Positions 44,642 through 53,162 of a stretch of 64,000 nt of DNA are shown here, piece after piece. The stretch comes from Phormidesmis sp963710175. GTDB taxonomy: Bacteria; Cyanobacteriota; Cyanobacteriia; Phormidesmidales; Phormidesmidaceae. The position numbers were made by a program, and so were the translations under genes. Position 1 is the stretch's first letter; every line of letters starts with the position of its first letter. The notes beneath the pieces are model-generated. The model ran no database searches, was not told where the DNA came from, and was given only the letters and a program-made list of their open reading frames with translations. Location of the stretch: assembly GCA_963710175.1 (NCBI GenBank), contig CAVPZC010000001.1:1054001-1118000 (forward strand), given 5' to 3'.

Positions 44642-45187
44642 CGGATCTATTGGCAAAGGACTTGAGGTGCAGAGTATACAAAGAAGTCGCTATCGAACTC
44701 CGTAGCAATGACTAACCCCAGACCATTATAGCTTTGGCCAGATCAGTCCAAATCCTGAGATAGCCGTGGGTTAGTTAGGGCTATATAGAGACCATAGACA
44801 GTAAACGTGCGCTTGAAGCCCGCAAAAAAGCCCGGCTGCCTTGCGGCTAGCCGAGCTTGGGGTCTTAAGCTTGCTTTGAGCTCGATTTTATAGCGTTGTT
44901 CACTTGGCCCTAATGCAACTTATCGGCAAGGAGCCTGAGAGTGCAACAGGCCAAGTGACTCGCGGCGGACAAATGCATCCGGCACGCCGCTATAAAGAGC
45001 CTAGACAAGGTTGAGGTGAGCCGATTCCAACGAATTCACCACGCCTTGCTGTGCACTTGAATCGAACCAACAAGCAAAGCTCTAACTCAGCTATCTAGCT
45101 GTCTAGCTAGGGCCGTAGCTCGTAAGCGTAAGCACCTATCTAGTATTCAACAACCTGAGACTAGAGCCGCTGACTGTCCATACAAAC
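44642..45187. other. 546-bp spacer with structured sequence
   Basis: No gene is apparent. Besides a minus-strand terminator (listed separately) it holds CACTTGGCC (44900-44908) pairing with GGCCAAGTG (44950-44958), and GCGGCG pairing with CGCCGC around 44964-44994. On the minus strand these lie between the PEP-CTERM gene and its terminator, so they would be in a long structured 3' untranslated region, or in a small RNA processed from it. Confidence 0.45.
44824..44857 (-). terminator. Rho-independent terminator, probably for the PEP-CTERM gene
   Basis: Read on the minus strand: AGCTCGGCT, an 11-base loop, AGCCGGGCT (nine pairs, one G-U), then TTTTT. It lies about 330 bp after the stop of the PEP-CTERM gene and is the first good terminator downstream of it. 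Confidence 0.7.
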
Positions 45188-45757
45188 TTAGGCAGCGCGC
45201 TTTCGCTTGATTGCGCCCATGCCTAGGGTGGCGATCGCCAAACCTGCTAAAGTCGCAGGCTCAGGCACTGAGGTAGCTCCGCTGCCAGATCCCGAGAGGG
45301 TAGGCAGAGGGGCTTCCACCGCTGCTTCTTCACCTGAGGCATCAGAAGCAGTAGCCGGGGAGGGCATTGTAGTTGCGGAAGCAACCGGATGCTGTTGGCG
45401 AGCTAGATATTCGAGGATACGAGCTTTCGTAGGTTCATCCAGGCGAGCTAGATATTCGAGGATACGAGCTTTCGTAGGTTCATCCAACGGGCCGAGAGCG
45501 GATTCAAGCTCATCCAACGAGCTGGGGATGGATTTAAGCGACTTGAGCTTTTCGCCGTAGACTTCGACAAAGGCAGCAATCACCGGGTCAGACTCTACAA
45601 CATCAGCATTGCCATTGCTTGACACTACATTGCCGGGTTGAAAAGCAGTCGCTAGAGTCTGAGTATCGCAGCCAGTCGCCAGAAGAAGAAGAGGTAAAGA
45701 TACCTTCAGCCCTTGCTTCTTCATGAATGTAATCATTGGGTTCATGAACACCTTCAT
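45188..45757 (-). CDS. PEP-CTERM sorting-domain protein
   Basis: 189 residues. The N-terminus has a hydrophobic signal (GLKVSLPLLLLATGC) ending in a lipobox-like cysteine. The C-terminus is a textbook PEP-CTERM tail: VPEPATLAGLAIATLGMGA followed by KRKRAA, which is cut by an exosortase. In between, a block LDEPTKARILEYLAR is repeated twice in tandem, and a Ser/Ala/Thr-rich linker (about 125-160) follows. The start is uncertain among ATGs at 45757, 45745 (AAGGTG upstream) and 45724. Function unknown; PEP-CTERM proteins are usually surface or matrix proteins. Confidence 0.82.
   Translation of the reverse strand: MKVFMNPMITFMKKQGLKVSLPLLLLATGCDTQTLATAFQPGNVVSSNGNADVVESDPVIAAFVEVYGEKLKSLKSIPSSLDELESALGPLDEPTKARILEYLARLDEPTKARILEYLARQQHPVASATTMPSPATASDASGEEAAVEAPLPTLSGSGSGATSVPEPATLAGLAIATLGMGAIKRKRAA
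45398..45487 (-). repeat. 45-bp tandem duplication inside a gene
   Basis: Two adjacent 45-bp copies (45398-45442 and 45443-45487) differ only at the last base. They encode 15 residues (LDEPTKARILEYLAR) in frame, so the duplication lengthens the protein without breaking it. The near identity marks it as very recent. Confidence 0.95.
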
Positions 45758-45933
45758 TTTAGAGTTTTAAGAACAGACAGAAATGCGCACTGTTACCGAA
45801 GCAGCTACTTCGTAACAGTCATGCCCCTGCTCTATCATCCACAAAAATTATTGGGTATCCGTAAAACTGGTGAGGCTTTATAGAGGCTACATATCTACTT
45901 CTACGTAGCCATCAAAACCCTCACAAATGGTAC

Positions 45934-46347
45934 CTACTCGACCGCTAATGACACCCGGCGACCGCCAATTTTTCTGAGTTCGCTGAGTAGCCCAGCAATA
46001 TCGTCATAGGGCAGGGCCCGGTCGGCCTTGAGCATAATGCTGCCGTCAGGGTTTTCTTGAAAGTAGGCTCTGATTTGAGGAGAAAGCGCCCTCAGGTTAG
46101 TCGTTTCGCCATCGAGAATAAGCTCTCTTTGGTTTGTGAGGCCAATGACTAGCGGCTCAGCCGCTTGGTCGGTAATCGCTTCATCTGCCCCATCGACTGA
46201 TTGAGGCAGGAGTACGCCGTTGATCTGCACGCCAGTTAGCCCCATAGAAATGACAACGAAGAAAATTAGCACCGTCATCAAAACGTCCATCATCGGCACC
46301 AGGTTGACTTCGGGAATTCGACTAGGGCGGCGGTGGCGGGTGCGCAT
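45934..46347 (-). CDS. ExbD/TolR family protein with conserved Asp
   Basis: 137 residues from ATG 46347. One transmembrane helix (VNLVPMMDVLMTVLIFFVVI) carries the Asp needed for proton translocation in ExbD/TolR. A periplasmic domain follows, ending GRRVSLAVE. Last gene of a run exbB-exbD-exbD, 51 bp after the previous one. It forms a proton-driven motor with the ExbB subunit, energising an outer-membrane transporter or envelope process; no TonB gene lies in the window. Confidence 0.87.
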   Translation of the reverse strand: MRTRHRRPSRIPEVNLVPMMDVLMTVLIFFVVISMGLTGVQINGVLLPQSVDGADEAITDQAAEPLVIGLTNQRELILDGETTNLRALSPQIRAYFQENPDGSIMLKADRALPYDDIAGLLSELRKIGGRRVSLAVE

Positions 46348-46398
46348 GGCGACTCTATAAATGAGGACTTCTGAGCAGGGCAAAGGCGGACGGTAAGG

Positions 46399-46845
46399 TT
46401 AATTAGCAGGCGCGGGCGTCTCTTCTGCGGCCTCTTCATCTAGCGCTAAGGAAACGCGATCGCCCCCTACCGCTCGCATCTCTCCTAAAAACTGCATTAC
46501 CTGCTCGTAAGGCAGTTGGCGGCTAGGCACCAGATATACGGTGCTGTCAGTGCTGCCAGCCAGGTAGGTCGAGACCTCAGCAGCTAGCTGAGCCGGGGCA
46601 ATTGGCGCTCCATTGAGCAGCTGTTGGCCGGAAGCATCCATTTCGACAATGAAGGGATCTGTCGTAGTCTCTGCGACTGGCGTCTCTTCTGTTTCTTCTG
46701 GTGGCAAATCTACTTGAATCAGCTCTTCGCTGCCTAGCGATACAGAAATCACGACGAAAAAAGCCAGTACGCCCATCATCACCGTCAGCATGGGGATGAG
46801 GTCAATAGGGGGAATACCGTTGTCTTCTGATTGACGAAAGCGCAT
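46399..46845 (-). CDS. ExbD/TolR family protein lacking the conserved Asp
   Basis: 148 residues. The transmembrane helix reads IDLIPMLTVMMGVLAFFVVI. Where ExbD proteins have an Asp (as in the VPMMDVL of the neighbour encoded at 45934-46347), this one has Thr (codon ACG). The periplasmic domain (YEQVMQFLGEMRAVGGDRVS) is otherwise normal. It starts 27 bp after exbB and shares the operon. A paralogue without the proton-carrying residue may be structural in a mixed ExbB-ExbD complex. Confidence 0.85.
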   Translation of the reverse strand: MRFRQSEDNGIPPIDLIPMLTVMMGVLAFFVVISVSLGSEELIQVDLPPEETEETPVAETTTDPFIVEMDASGQQLLNGAPIAPAQLAAEVSTYLAGSTDSTVYLVPSRQLPYEQVMQFLGEMRAVGGDRVSLALDEEAAEETPAPAN

Positions 46846-46872
46846 AGCAGATGGCGAGGATAGATAGTCTAG

Positions 46873-47616
46873 CTAGTGGGTAGGCAGGCGGTTCGGTTCT
46901 CTGGCGAGTCCGGGGGATGCTTCTACGCTCGGAGGCCGCTCAGATGATGCGCTGCGATCGCTCCTGTCTCGGACGGGCAAGCGGTCGGCCTCGTACCAAT
47001 ATTCGCGGTAGATCAGCTCTAGCTCATTGCCAGCTTCAGAGAAGTAGTCCATTTGCTGCGACTGTAGCGTCACCATGATCCGCAGCACCAGCAGGGCCAA
47101 AATAGCGACGACCATACCCGCTGCCGTAGTGATCAGCGCTTCTCCAATACCGCCTGCCGCTTCAGTCGCGCCGACTGCGCCACCGCCGCCGCCAATATTC
47201 AGATTTTCAAAGGTGTTGATCAGGCCAGTGACTGTTCCTAGCAGGCCAAGCAGCGGCGATACGGCGACGACAGTTTCCAGCAGTTTGTCGCCTTTGCGCA
47301 TTTTGACAAATTCTTTGTCACCAGCATTTTCCAGGGCGAGGCGAAAGGTTTCAGGAGAAGGATTTTTCAGATTGAGAGGGGCTAGCAAGAAGCGGCCAAT
47401 GGGTAAATCACGGGAACGAGAGGCGATCGCGGCGGCTCCAACCAAATCGCGACGGGCCGTATCGAGCACTTCATTGACGACTTGACCTTCTCGCTTCAGC
47501 AGATTTGTCCAAAAAGTGGCGCGTTCTAGCGCGCAGGCAACGGTAAAAACAGAGGCCCCCATGATCGGCACCATCACCGGGCCACCTTTTGCCAAAAAAT
47601 CGAATACCGTTGCCAT
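46873..47616 (-). CDS. ExbB/TolQ/MotA proton channel family protein
   Basis: 247 residues with three transmembrane helices: VMVPIMGASVFTVACALERA, VVAVSPLLGLLGTVTGLINT and ALITTAAGMVVAILALLVLR. The second and third form the pentameric channel that holds ExbD. A Gly-rich loop (NIGGGGGAVG) and a polar Arg/Ser/Pro tail follow. It is the first gene of the three-gene operon; the promoter must lie within the 175 bp before 47791. Confidence 0.9.
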   Translation of the reverse strand: MATVFDFLAKGGPVMVPIMGASVFTVACALERATFWTNLLKREGQVVNEVLDTARRDLVGAAAIASRSRDLPIGRFLLAPLNLKNPSPETFRLALENAGDKEFVKMRKGDKLLETVVAVSPLLGLLGTVTGLINTFENLNIGGGGGAVGATEAAGGIGEALITTAAGMVVAILALLVLRIMVTLQSQQMDYFSEAGNELELIYREYWYEADRLPVRDRSDRSASSERPPSVEASPGLAREPNRLPTH

Positions 47617-47790
47617 ATCTAAACGCTGCTGCTTAAAGACCGAGAGTGCGTGAAAGCCTAATACTTGAAAGATCGATACTTGAAAGACTATATCCGGGTG
47701 ACTTCTGTCCTGGGTAAACAGAAGATTAAGAAGGCGATCGCCTGGCCTAGCTCAACTTGCTGGCTGGATAAACTTTCTACCTGCATGAAC

Positions 47791-48162
47791 TTACTGAGAC
47801 GCCCGCATTTGCATTTCACCCAAGAGCCAATTGGCCATAGTCGCCCGCCGTGTTAGCCGAGGGACGAGCTGATCTACAGAGTATCCCTTAAATCCTAAAT
47901 AGGTTTTGAGTAGCTGCTTATTTTCCTTAGGGATGGCGCGGGTGAGCTGGACGGTGGCAGGTCTACTCTCAATAAAATTTGGCGGCTCAGGATATTTTTC
48001 AGCCCAGGCAGCGGCTACGTTTCCTGTTTGCCAGGTTTTCGTCTGGCCGTCGTAGCGGTAGCCTAGAGTGTGCCACACCATTTGGTTGACGGTGTCGTCG
48101 GGCAGCTCATTATTGAGAATGGCCCACAGGTTTTCGGTTGTCAGGGGAGGGAGGTCAGTCAT
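47791..48162 (-). CDS. DUF1823 family protein
   Basis: 123 residues from ATG 48162 (or the adjacent ATG at 48165). Motifs of this cyanobacterial and plant-plastid family are kept: LTTENLWAILNNELPDD, VNQMVWHTLGYRYDG, EKYPEPPNFIESRPATVQLT, IPKENKQLLKTYLGFKGY and TRRATMANWLL. The function is unknown. It is divergent from birA, with about 125 bp between start codons. Confidence 0.88.
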   Translation of the reverse strand: MTDLPPLTTENLWAILNNELPDDTVNQMVWHTLGYRYDGQTKTWQTGNVAAAWAEKYPEPPNFIESRPATVQLTRAIPKENKQLLKTYLGFKGYSVDQLVPRLTRRATMANWLLGEMQMRASQ

Positions 48163-48286
48163 CATAGAGCCGATCATAGCAACCCATTCTACTGATTCGA
48201 CGAGGGATACAGACAGTCTTATCGGTGCCAAAGCCTCTGAGATAGCTTCTGAGATAAATCCTCAAAAAATTCAGGCGGCCCTGGCA

Positions 48287-49231
48287 ATGGATGCAGAGCA
48301 CTTAGGTATTTGCCCTGAGTTTAGTCAGGTGCAGCCCAGGTTTGACCTGCACATATTTGAGCGCGTGGATTCGACTAGCACACAGCTGTGGAAGATGCTG
48401 AGCCAGGGGGCCGGGGCTGGGACGGTGGCGATCGCCCTACAGCAGTCAGCGGGCCGAGGGCAGCGGGGCCACAGCTGGCAGTCCGCACCGGGCGGGCTGT
48501 ACCTCTCTTTGGCGCTAGAACCCAATTGGCCGGTTGCACATAGCGCCCAGCTTACCTGTATGAGCGCTTGGGGCATCGCTACCGCCTTCAACAACTTAGG
48601 GCTACCGGCTCAGATAAAATGGCCTAACGATCTGTTTTTTGAGGGCCAAAAACTGGGCGGCATCTTAACCGAAACTAAGCTAGCACAGCTTCCCCCAAAT
48701 CCTCAGTCAGCAGCGGGCAGTCGGCCTGAAGCCTGGATCAGGCAGGCTGTGATCGGAGTCGGAATTAATTGGCACAACTCAGTCCCCGAAACTGGTATCG
48801 CTCTGACAAAAATACTAAAGACGCTTCCGGCTAGCACCGCTCTAAACAGACTAAATTGTTTGGAGATGCTCGCTGCACTTACGCTTAAGGGGATTTTACA
48901 GGGAATCTTGTTTCAGCAGCGGGTGGGCGGTCAAGTTTTTATGAAGGCCTACGAGAAGCTACTGACACAGGTCGGTAAAACTGTTTCACTGGATAGTAAT
49001 CTCCTATCGCGGGCTGTTTTTGAAAGTCATATGCCCCAACGATGCGATACATTGCAATTGGCAAACCGTTCCGGAGAAGTCATTGGGGTATCAGAAGAGG
49101 GTTACTTGAGAGTGGCCTTACATGAGCGTTCTAGATGTGAGCCTTATGGATATGGGCCTTCGGGTGGCCCCTGTCTTACTACTCAAACCTTACTGCTTAG
49201 ACCCAGCGAGATTTACGTGAGTTACGATTGA
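48287..49231 (+). CDS. birA: Biotin-[acetyl-CoA-carboxylase] ligase
   Basis: About 314 residues. FDLHIFERVDSTSTQLWKML, then the biotinyl-AMP loop SAGRGQRGHSWQSAPGGLYL, IKWPNDLFFEGQKLGGILTE and GVGINWHN define a monofunctional biotin protein ligase without a DNA-binding domain. It activates biotin with ATP and loads it onto the acetyl-CoA carboxylase carrier protein. No ATG or GTG start exists between 48119 and 48287 in this frame; I prefer 48287 because earlier starts lie inside the divergent DUF1823 gene. The upstream codons also read plausibly as protein, so the start is uncertain. Confidence 0.87.
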   Translation: MDAEHLGICPEFSQVQPRFDLHIFERVDSTSTQLWKMLSQGAGAGTVAIALQQSAGRGQRGHSWQSAPGGLYLSLALEPNWPVAHSAQLTCMSAWGIATAFNNLGLPAQIKWPNDLFFEGQKLGGILTETKLAQLPPNPQSAAGSRPEAWIRQAVIGVGINWHNSVPETGIALTKILKTLPASTALNRLNCLEMLAALTLKGILQGILFQQRVGGQVFMKAYEKLLTQVGKTVSLDSNLLSRAVFESHMPQRCDTLQLANRSGEVIGVSEEGYLRVALHERSRCEPYGYGPSGGPCLTTQTLLLRPSEIYVSYD

Positions 49232-49256
49232 TCGGGATTATTTTAGGTTATTGACT

Positions 49257-51008
49257 ATGAGTGCGCCCCAGCATACTGCCAAGCCCACAGCAGACCAGCT
49301 CAAGGCAGACCAGCCTAAGGCAAACCAAGAGGACAACAGCTCCACTAACCGCTACAGATTGCAGAGATGCTGGTTTGTCACCCTGGGGTTGCTGGGCAGC
49401 TTTAGCTTTGTGGCTAGCCAGGTAAACTTTGCCAGAGCAGAGAGTCCTGATTTCTCAGCTGACGTCGCCGCTGAAACTGACGCTGCTACAAACGTTAGTC
49501 ATACAGCGAGCGGCGCTGCTCCATACGAGTCTGCTTCATACTCAGCACAGCCAGCCTTTGAGCTGCAACCGACGGCTCAGTTGGTCGCAGCCGCTTTGAT
49601 CGATGCGCCGCCCGTCCCCTCGGTGGCCGCAGCATCCTTTGCTGTTCCTGATATTTCTTCAGCTCCGGTGACTCCAGCTGCTGGCATGCCAGCCATCACC
49701 CCGACAGTTAGCCTTGACAGTGCCGCTGCGATCGCACCGCAAGTCACCTCAGTCGCACCGCCCACGTTCACCCCCGCCAAAAAGGTTGCCGCCAAGCCCG
49801 CTCAGCGCCACAATCCCTTGCTGGGACTGATTGAAGCAGGCGCTGTAGCCTCTACGCTAGTAGCGATGGACGATGCCGCACCCGCCGCGCCTCGCACGGT
49901 GCCAGACATTGCGCCAGCGGCTCAGCCAGCGGCTCCTCCCATTGTCGAAGCGGCTCCGGTTCAACCCACCGAACTGGTTCCGGCTGCCCTGCCAGAAGGC
50001 AATCTGCCCGAGGAGTACAACAGCGTTTTTGTAGATCCCACAGACTACAGTGTGGGCGCGACTGAAGCCCCTGACACTGTGGGCACGACTGGAGCCCCCA
50101 ACGTGATAATTTCTGAGCAGTCAACCGGCTGTGAATTTACGGTGGGGCAAGGACAGGCTGTGCCTGACGGTGCCTGTGCGTCTGGGGGAGCAGCAGCTTC
50201 TGGGCAGGCGGCTCCTGGCGCGGCCAGTACAGCAGCCAGTGCAGCGACTAGCACCCCGGCGCGACAATCAGCGTCGGTGGCCAGTCAGCCAGCGGTCAAT
50301 GTCGGTCCGGTGAGCTTTAGCGCCGCTGGCATTCGCTTTTCTGGTTCGACAACCGCTGCGGGCCGCGAATTACTCAATCGCTCGGTGCGCCCTCTGGTCA
50401 ACCTTCAGGCTGCTCGGCAGTTTATTTTTCCGCTGGCAATTCCTGCACAGATTACATCGCTGTTTGGCTTTCGGGTTCATCCCATTACCGGCGATCAGCG
50501 CTTCCACGCAGGCACTGACATTGGCGCGGCTCAGGGCACGCCTGTCTTAGCCGCCCAAGACGGCGTAGTGACCGCCGCAGACTATGCCGGTGGCTACGGC
50601 CTTATGGTCGTGTTGCGCCACCAGGCCGATGGGACTCAGCTAGAGAGCCGCTATGCCCACCTTTCAGAAATTTTGGTAGAGCCGGGTAAGCCGGTAAGGA
50701 AAGGTGACGTGGTTGGCTTGGTTGGCAGTACCGGCAACTCTACGGGCCCTCATCTGCACTTTGAAATGCATCAGCTCACCGCTGATGGCTGGGTATTGAT
50801 CAACCCAGACGGTCTCATTCAGCAGTCTTTGGCTAACCTGGTAAGGGCTCTCAATGATCCTACGTACGCCTTTAACATGGCCAATTATCTCAGTGCCTCC
50901 AGAGCGCAGGATGCAGCCCCGACTCAGGCGGGTTCATCAGTCGTACTGCCTGAGCTGCCAGGTCAAAACGGTATTTCTTTCCGACCAGCCCAGCCCAACG
51001 CCAGCTAG
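49257..51008 (+). CDS. M23 family metallopeptidase with long Ala/Pro-rich region
   Basis: 583 residues. A signal or membrane helix (CWFVTLGLLGSFSFVASQV, about 42-60) is followed by 300 residues rich in Ala, Pro, Ser and Thr, likely an unstructured spacer through the periplasm. Near 285 a short Cys-containing segment (GCEFTVGQGQAVPDGACASG) appears. The LytM/M23 catalytic domain occupies about 395-530: FGFRVHPITGDQRFHAGTDI (zinc His and Asp), SRYAHLSEILV and GPHLHFEMH. It should cleave peptidoglycan cross-links or activate an amidase. Start ATG 49257; a TTG at 49251 is an alternative. Confidence 0.87.
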   Translation: MSAPQHTAKPTADQLKADQPKANQEDNSSTNRYRLQRCWFVTLGLLGSFSFVASQVNFARAESPDFSADVAAETDAATNVSHTASGAAPYESASYSAQPAFELQPTAQLVAAALIDAPPVPSVAAASFAVPDISSAPVTPAAGMPAITPTVSLDSAAAIAPQVTSVAPPTFTPAKKVAAKPAQRHNPLLGLIEAGAVASTLVAMDDAAPAAPRTVPDIAPAAQPAAPPIVEAAPVQPTELVPAALPEGNLPEEYNSVFVDPTDYSVGATEAPDTVGTTGAPNVIISEQSTGCEFTVGQGQAVPDGACASGGAAASGQAAPGAASTAASAATSTPARQSASVASQPAVNVGPVSFSAAGIRFSGSTTAAGRELLNRSVRPLVNLQAARQFIFPLAIPAQITSLFGFRVHPITGDQRFHAGTDIGAAQGTPVLAAQDGVVTAADYAGGYGLMVVLRHQADGTQLESRYAHLSEILVEPGKPVRKGDVVGLVGSTGNSTGPHLHFEMHQLTADGWVLINPDGLIQQSLANLVRALNDPTYAFNMANYLSASRAQDAAPTQAGSSVVLPELPGQNGISFRPAQPNAS

Positions 51009-51065
51009 CTGAATCCCGGCTAAGAAGCGAGGATCAAGTAGCTTGAATGTCCATGTCTATCTTGC

Positions 51066-51330
51066 GGCCCTCACCCCAGCCCTCTCCCGTGCTAATCTTG
51101 TAGGGGTTTCAAATTGCTTCATTGATATACCTGGTTTACAGCCAGAAACAGTCAAAAATTGCGATCCTGAGTTCCTTGCTATGCAAGGGTTCTGCAAAAC
51201 CCCTACAAGATTAGCTCCCGTGGGAGAGGGAGCTAGATCCGGCCCCCTTCTCCTGTCGGAGAAAGCTGGGGATGTAGAGCTTATTCTTCTCGCAGAGTGG
51301 GTTCAGGAATTGTGCATACTACTTTCTCAT
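51066..51330 (+). repeat. Dispersed GC-rich palindromic repeat (REP-like), interrupted
   Basis: The left part, GGCCCTCACCCCAGCCCTCT, and the right part, GGGAGAGGGAGCTAGATCCG to CAGGAATTGTGCATAC, match the repeat at 16397-16500 in reverse orientation. A 123-bp element splits it. A 97-codon frame that crosses the region is an artefact. Confidence 0.7.
51092..51214. mobile_element. MITE-like element B (123 bp) with 8-bp target duplication
   Basis: Perfect 18-bp terminal inverted repeats: CTAATCTTGTAGGGGTTT at 51092-51109 and AAACCCCTACAAGATTAG at 51197-51214. It is flanked on both sides by CTCCCGTG (51084-51091, 51215-51222). Removing the element and one CTCCCGTG restores the continuous REP-like palindrome, so this is a clear, fairly recent insertion. 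It has no coding capacity. Confidence 0.9.
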
Positions 51331-51370
51331 TCCTAATTAGCGCCAGCACAGATGACATACGAGCGGCACG

Positions 51371-51817
51371 ATGTCCTTCTGCTATTTTCGGGTCGTTCGT
51401 TTTCATGAGACCGATGCCGCTGGCGTTGTCTATTTTGCTAACCTGCTGACGCTCTGCCACGAAGCTTATGAAGCCTCACTAGCTGCTGCTGCTGTTGACC
51501 TCAGACAGTTCTTTTCAGGGTCCGGTGAGACGGCAGTGCCGATTGTTCATGCTGAGGTAGATTTTTATCAGCCTTTATTTTGCGGAGATGCGATCGCCAT
51601 CACCCTCACGCCCCAACAGCTTAGCCCCTCCAGCTTTGAGGTGACCTACAGCGTGACTGCCGGGCATCCGCAGCTACCTGAGTTAGGGGAGCCACTGGCT
51701 CAGGCTCTCACCCGGCATGTGTGCATCAGCACTCAGGGTCGCCGCCGTCACCTGCTAACGCCAGATCTGGCTCGCTGGATAGAGTCGATATCTGAGCCAG
51801 CAGCACCCGTCGATTGA
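51371..51817 (+). CDS. 1,4-Dihydroxy-2-naphthoyl-CoA hydrolase (4HBT thioesterase)
   Basis: 148 residues of a hotdog-fold thioesterase: VVRFHETDAAGVVYFANLLT carries the catalytic Asp, then HEAYEASL, and VEVTYSV-like strands. It resembles cyanobacterial DHNA-CoA thioesterases (slr0204 type) that act late in phylloquinone synthesis. The neighbouring menE, menC and menA on the other strand support this. Its 3' end overlaps the end of menE by 92 bp (convergent); its last 20 or so residues are therefore coded opposite menE. Confidence 0.85.
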   Translation: MSFCYFRVVRFHETDAAGVVYFANLLTLCHEAYEASLAAAAVDLRQFFSGSGETAVPIVHAEVDFYQPLFCGDAIAITLTPQQLSPSSFEVTYSVTAGHPQLPELGEPLAQALTRHVCISTQGRRRHLLTPDLARWIESISEPAAPVD

Positions 51818-53162
51818 TCTTGCCCTGGAGATTGCGCGGCAAAACAGGCAGGGAAATCCAGTTTTTGGGCCGTTTGTAAGGGCTGAGCTGCTGAGCGATC
51901 GCCTGCTGCAAACTATCTTCAGACACGCTCGGATCAGCTGGCACATAGGCTGCTGTCACCGCTTCCCCCCACTGGGGATGGGGCAGACCCACCACGCAGA
52001 CATCTACCACCTGACCGGTGCTCCGCAGCGCGGACTCTACCTCAGCTGGAAAGATATTTTCACCCCCGCTGATAATTTTGCTGCTGGCCCTGCCGGTAAT
52101 GTGCAGCCGTCCGTCTACGCTCAGGTAGCCTAAATCATCGGTGTAAAAAGTTTTTTGAGCGATCTCTCCGGGCGGCGAATCTGCCAGTGCCTCTGAACTC
52201 ACCGCAATCTGGCCGATGCTTTCAGCAGGTAGCGGCTGACCGTTTTGCACAATGTGAATGGTGGCATGAGGCAGGGCCGGGCCACAGCTGCGATCGCCCT
52301 GCAAAAAAGCCTGAGGGCGAAGCGCCGTCACCATCGCTGCCGTCTCAGTCATACCGTAGGAAAGGCACAGAGGAATCTGCTGAGCCGCCGCCTGGTCCAA
52401 TAAAGCAGGCCAAGCGGGGGCACCGCCCAGAAGTACTGCCTGAAACTGTCTAAGCCAGGCGCTTTTGCCTGCTTGCATCAGCCGCTCTAGCTGAGTAGGC
52501 ACCAGGGAGATAAACCAGTTTTGGGGCCAGGGCAACTGTGGTGGCAGCGCTTCTAGCTGCTTAAAAGGGGTGATGATCACCTGCCCGCCGCTGACCCAGG
52601 CTCGCAGTACCTGCATCAGTCCGCTGACGTGGTGCACTGGCAGCACGCAGTATCCATTGATCGGGCCGCCAGCAGCCCTGAAATAACGACAAAATCCGTC
52701 TACTGAAGCGATCAGGCTAGACCAGTGATGGCAGGCAAACTTTATCTGACCGCTGCTCCCCCCAGTCGGGACTAGAACAGCGGGTTCGGCGCAGTCTAGA
52801 TTGAGCATTGGCTCGTTACTTTGCTTAGAAGCTTGCCCCCAGACAACCTGCGGGCAAATCAGCCGACTCACTGACTGCCACTCTTGAGCGCCCCACTGTG
52901 GATTGGCCAAGGCAACATGCCAGCCCGCCAGCAGTGCCGCCCAAAAACCTGCCAGGAAATCCAGAGGATCGGCGTCTGCTATCAGAACCAACGGACGGGC
53001 TGAAAGCGACTGATTGGGATACCAGACAAATTGCTCTAGCTGACAGCGGCGATCGCCCACCAGCTCAAACCAGTCCACCAGCCGATCATCACGGCCCGCT
53101 AACCACTGCTGACTGAGCCACTGCTGACTGAGCTGCTCCCACAGCGCGGCTGGCGTGGTCAT
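51726..53162 (-). CDS. menE: 2-Succinylbenzoate-CoA ligase
   Basis: 478 residues of the adenylate-forming superfamily: P-loop AVLVPTGGSSGQIKFACHHW, SYGMTETAAMVTALR, DDLGYLSVDGRLHITGRASS, KIISGGENIFPAEVE and the C-terminal catalytic Lys in GKINRRVLL. It makes OSB-CoA in phylloquinone synthesis. The start ATG overlaps the menC stop (ATGA), which fixes it and implies translational coupling. Near the N-terminus SQQWLSQQWLAG is a small local duplication. Confidence 0.9.
   Translation of the reverse strand: MTTPAALWEQLSQQWLSQQWLAGRDDRLVDWFELVGDRRCQLEQFVWYPNQSLSARPLVLIADADPLDFLAGFWAALLAGWHVALANPQWGAQEWQSVSRLICPQVVWGQASKQSNEPMLNLDCAEPAVLVPTGGSSGQIKFACHHWSSLIASVDGFCRYFRAAGGPINGYCVLPVHHVSGLMQVLRAWVSGGQVIITPFKQLEALPPQLPWPQNWFISLVPTQLERLMQAGKSAWLRQFQAVLLGGAPAWPALLDQAAAQQIPLCLSYGMTETAAMVTALRPQAFLQGDRSCGPALPHATIHIVQNGQPLPAESIGQIAVSSEALADSPPGEIAQKTFYTDDLGYLSVDGRLHITGRASSKIISGGENIFPAEVESALRSTGQVVDVCVVGLPHPQWGEAVTAAYVPADPSVSEDSLQQAIAQQLSPYKRPKNWISLPVLPRNLQGKINRRVLLAQISTLSSEPDLALAGDGGDPEC

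Noticed and set aside
51043..51336. 97-codon frame before the thioesterase gene
   Set aside because: It is made up of the REP-like repeat and the inserted MITE.
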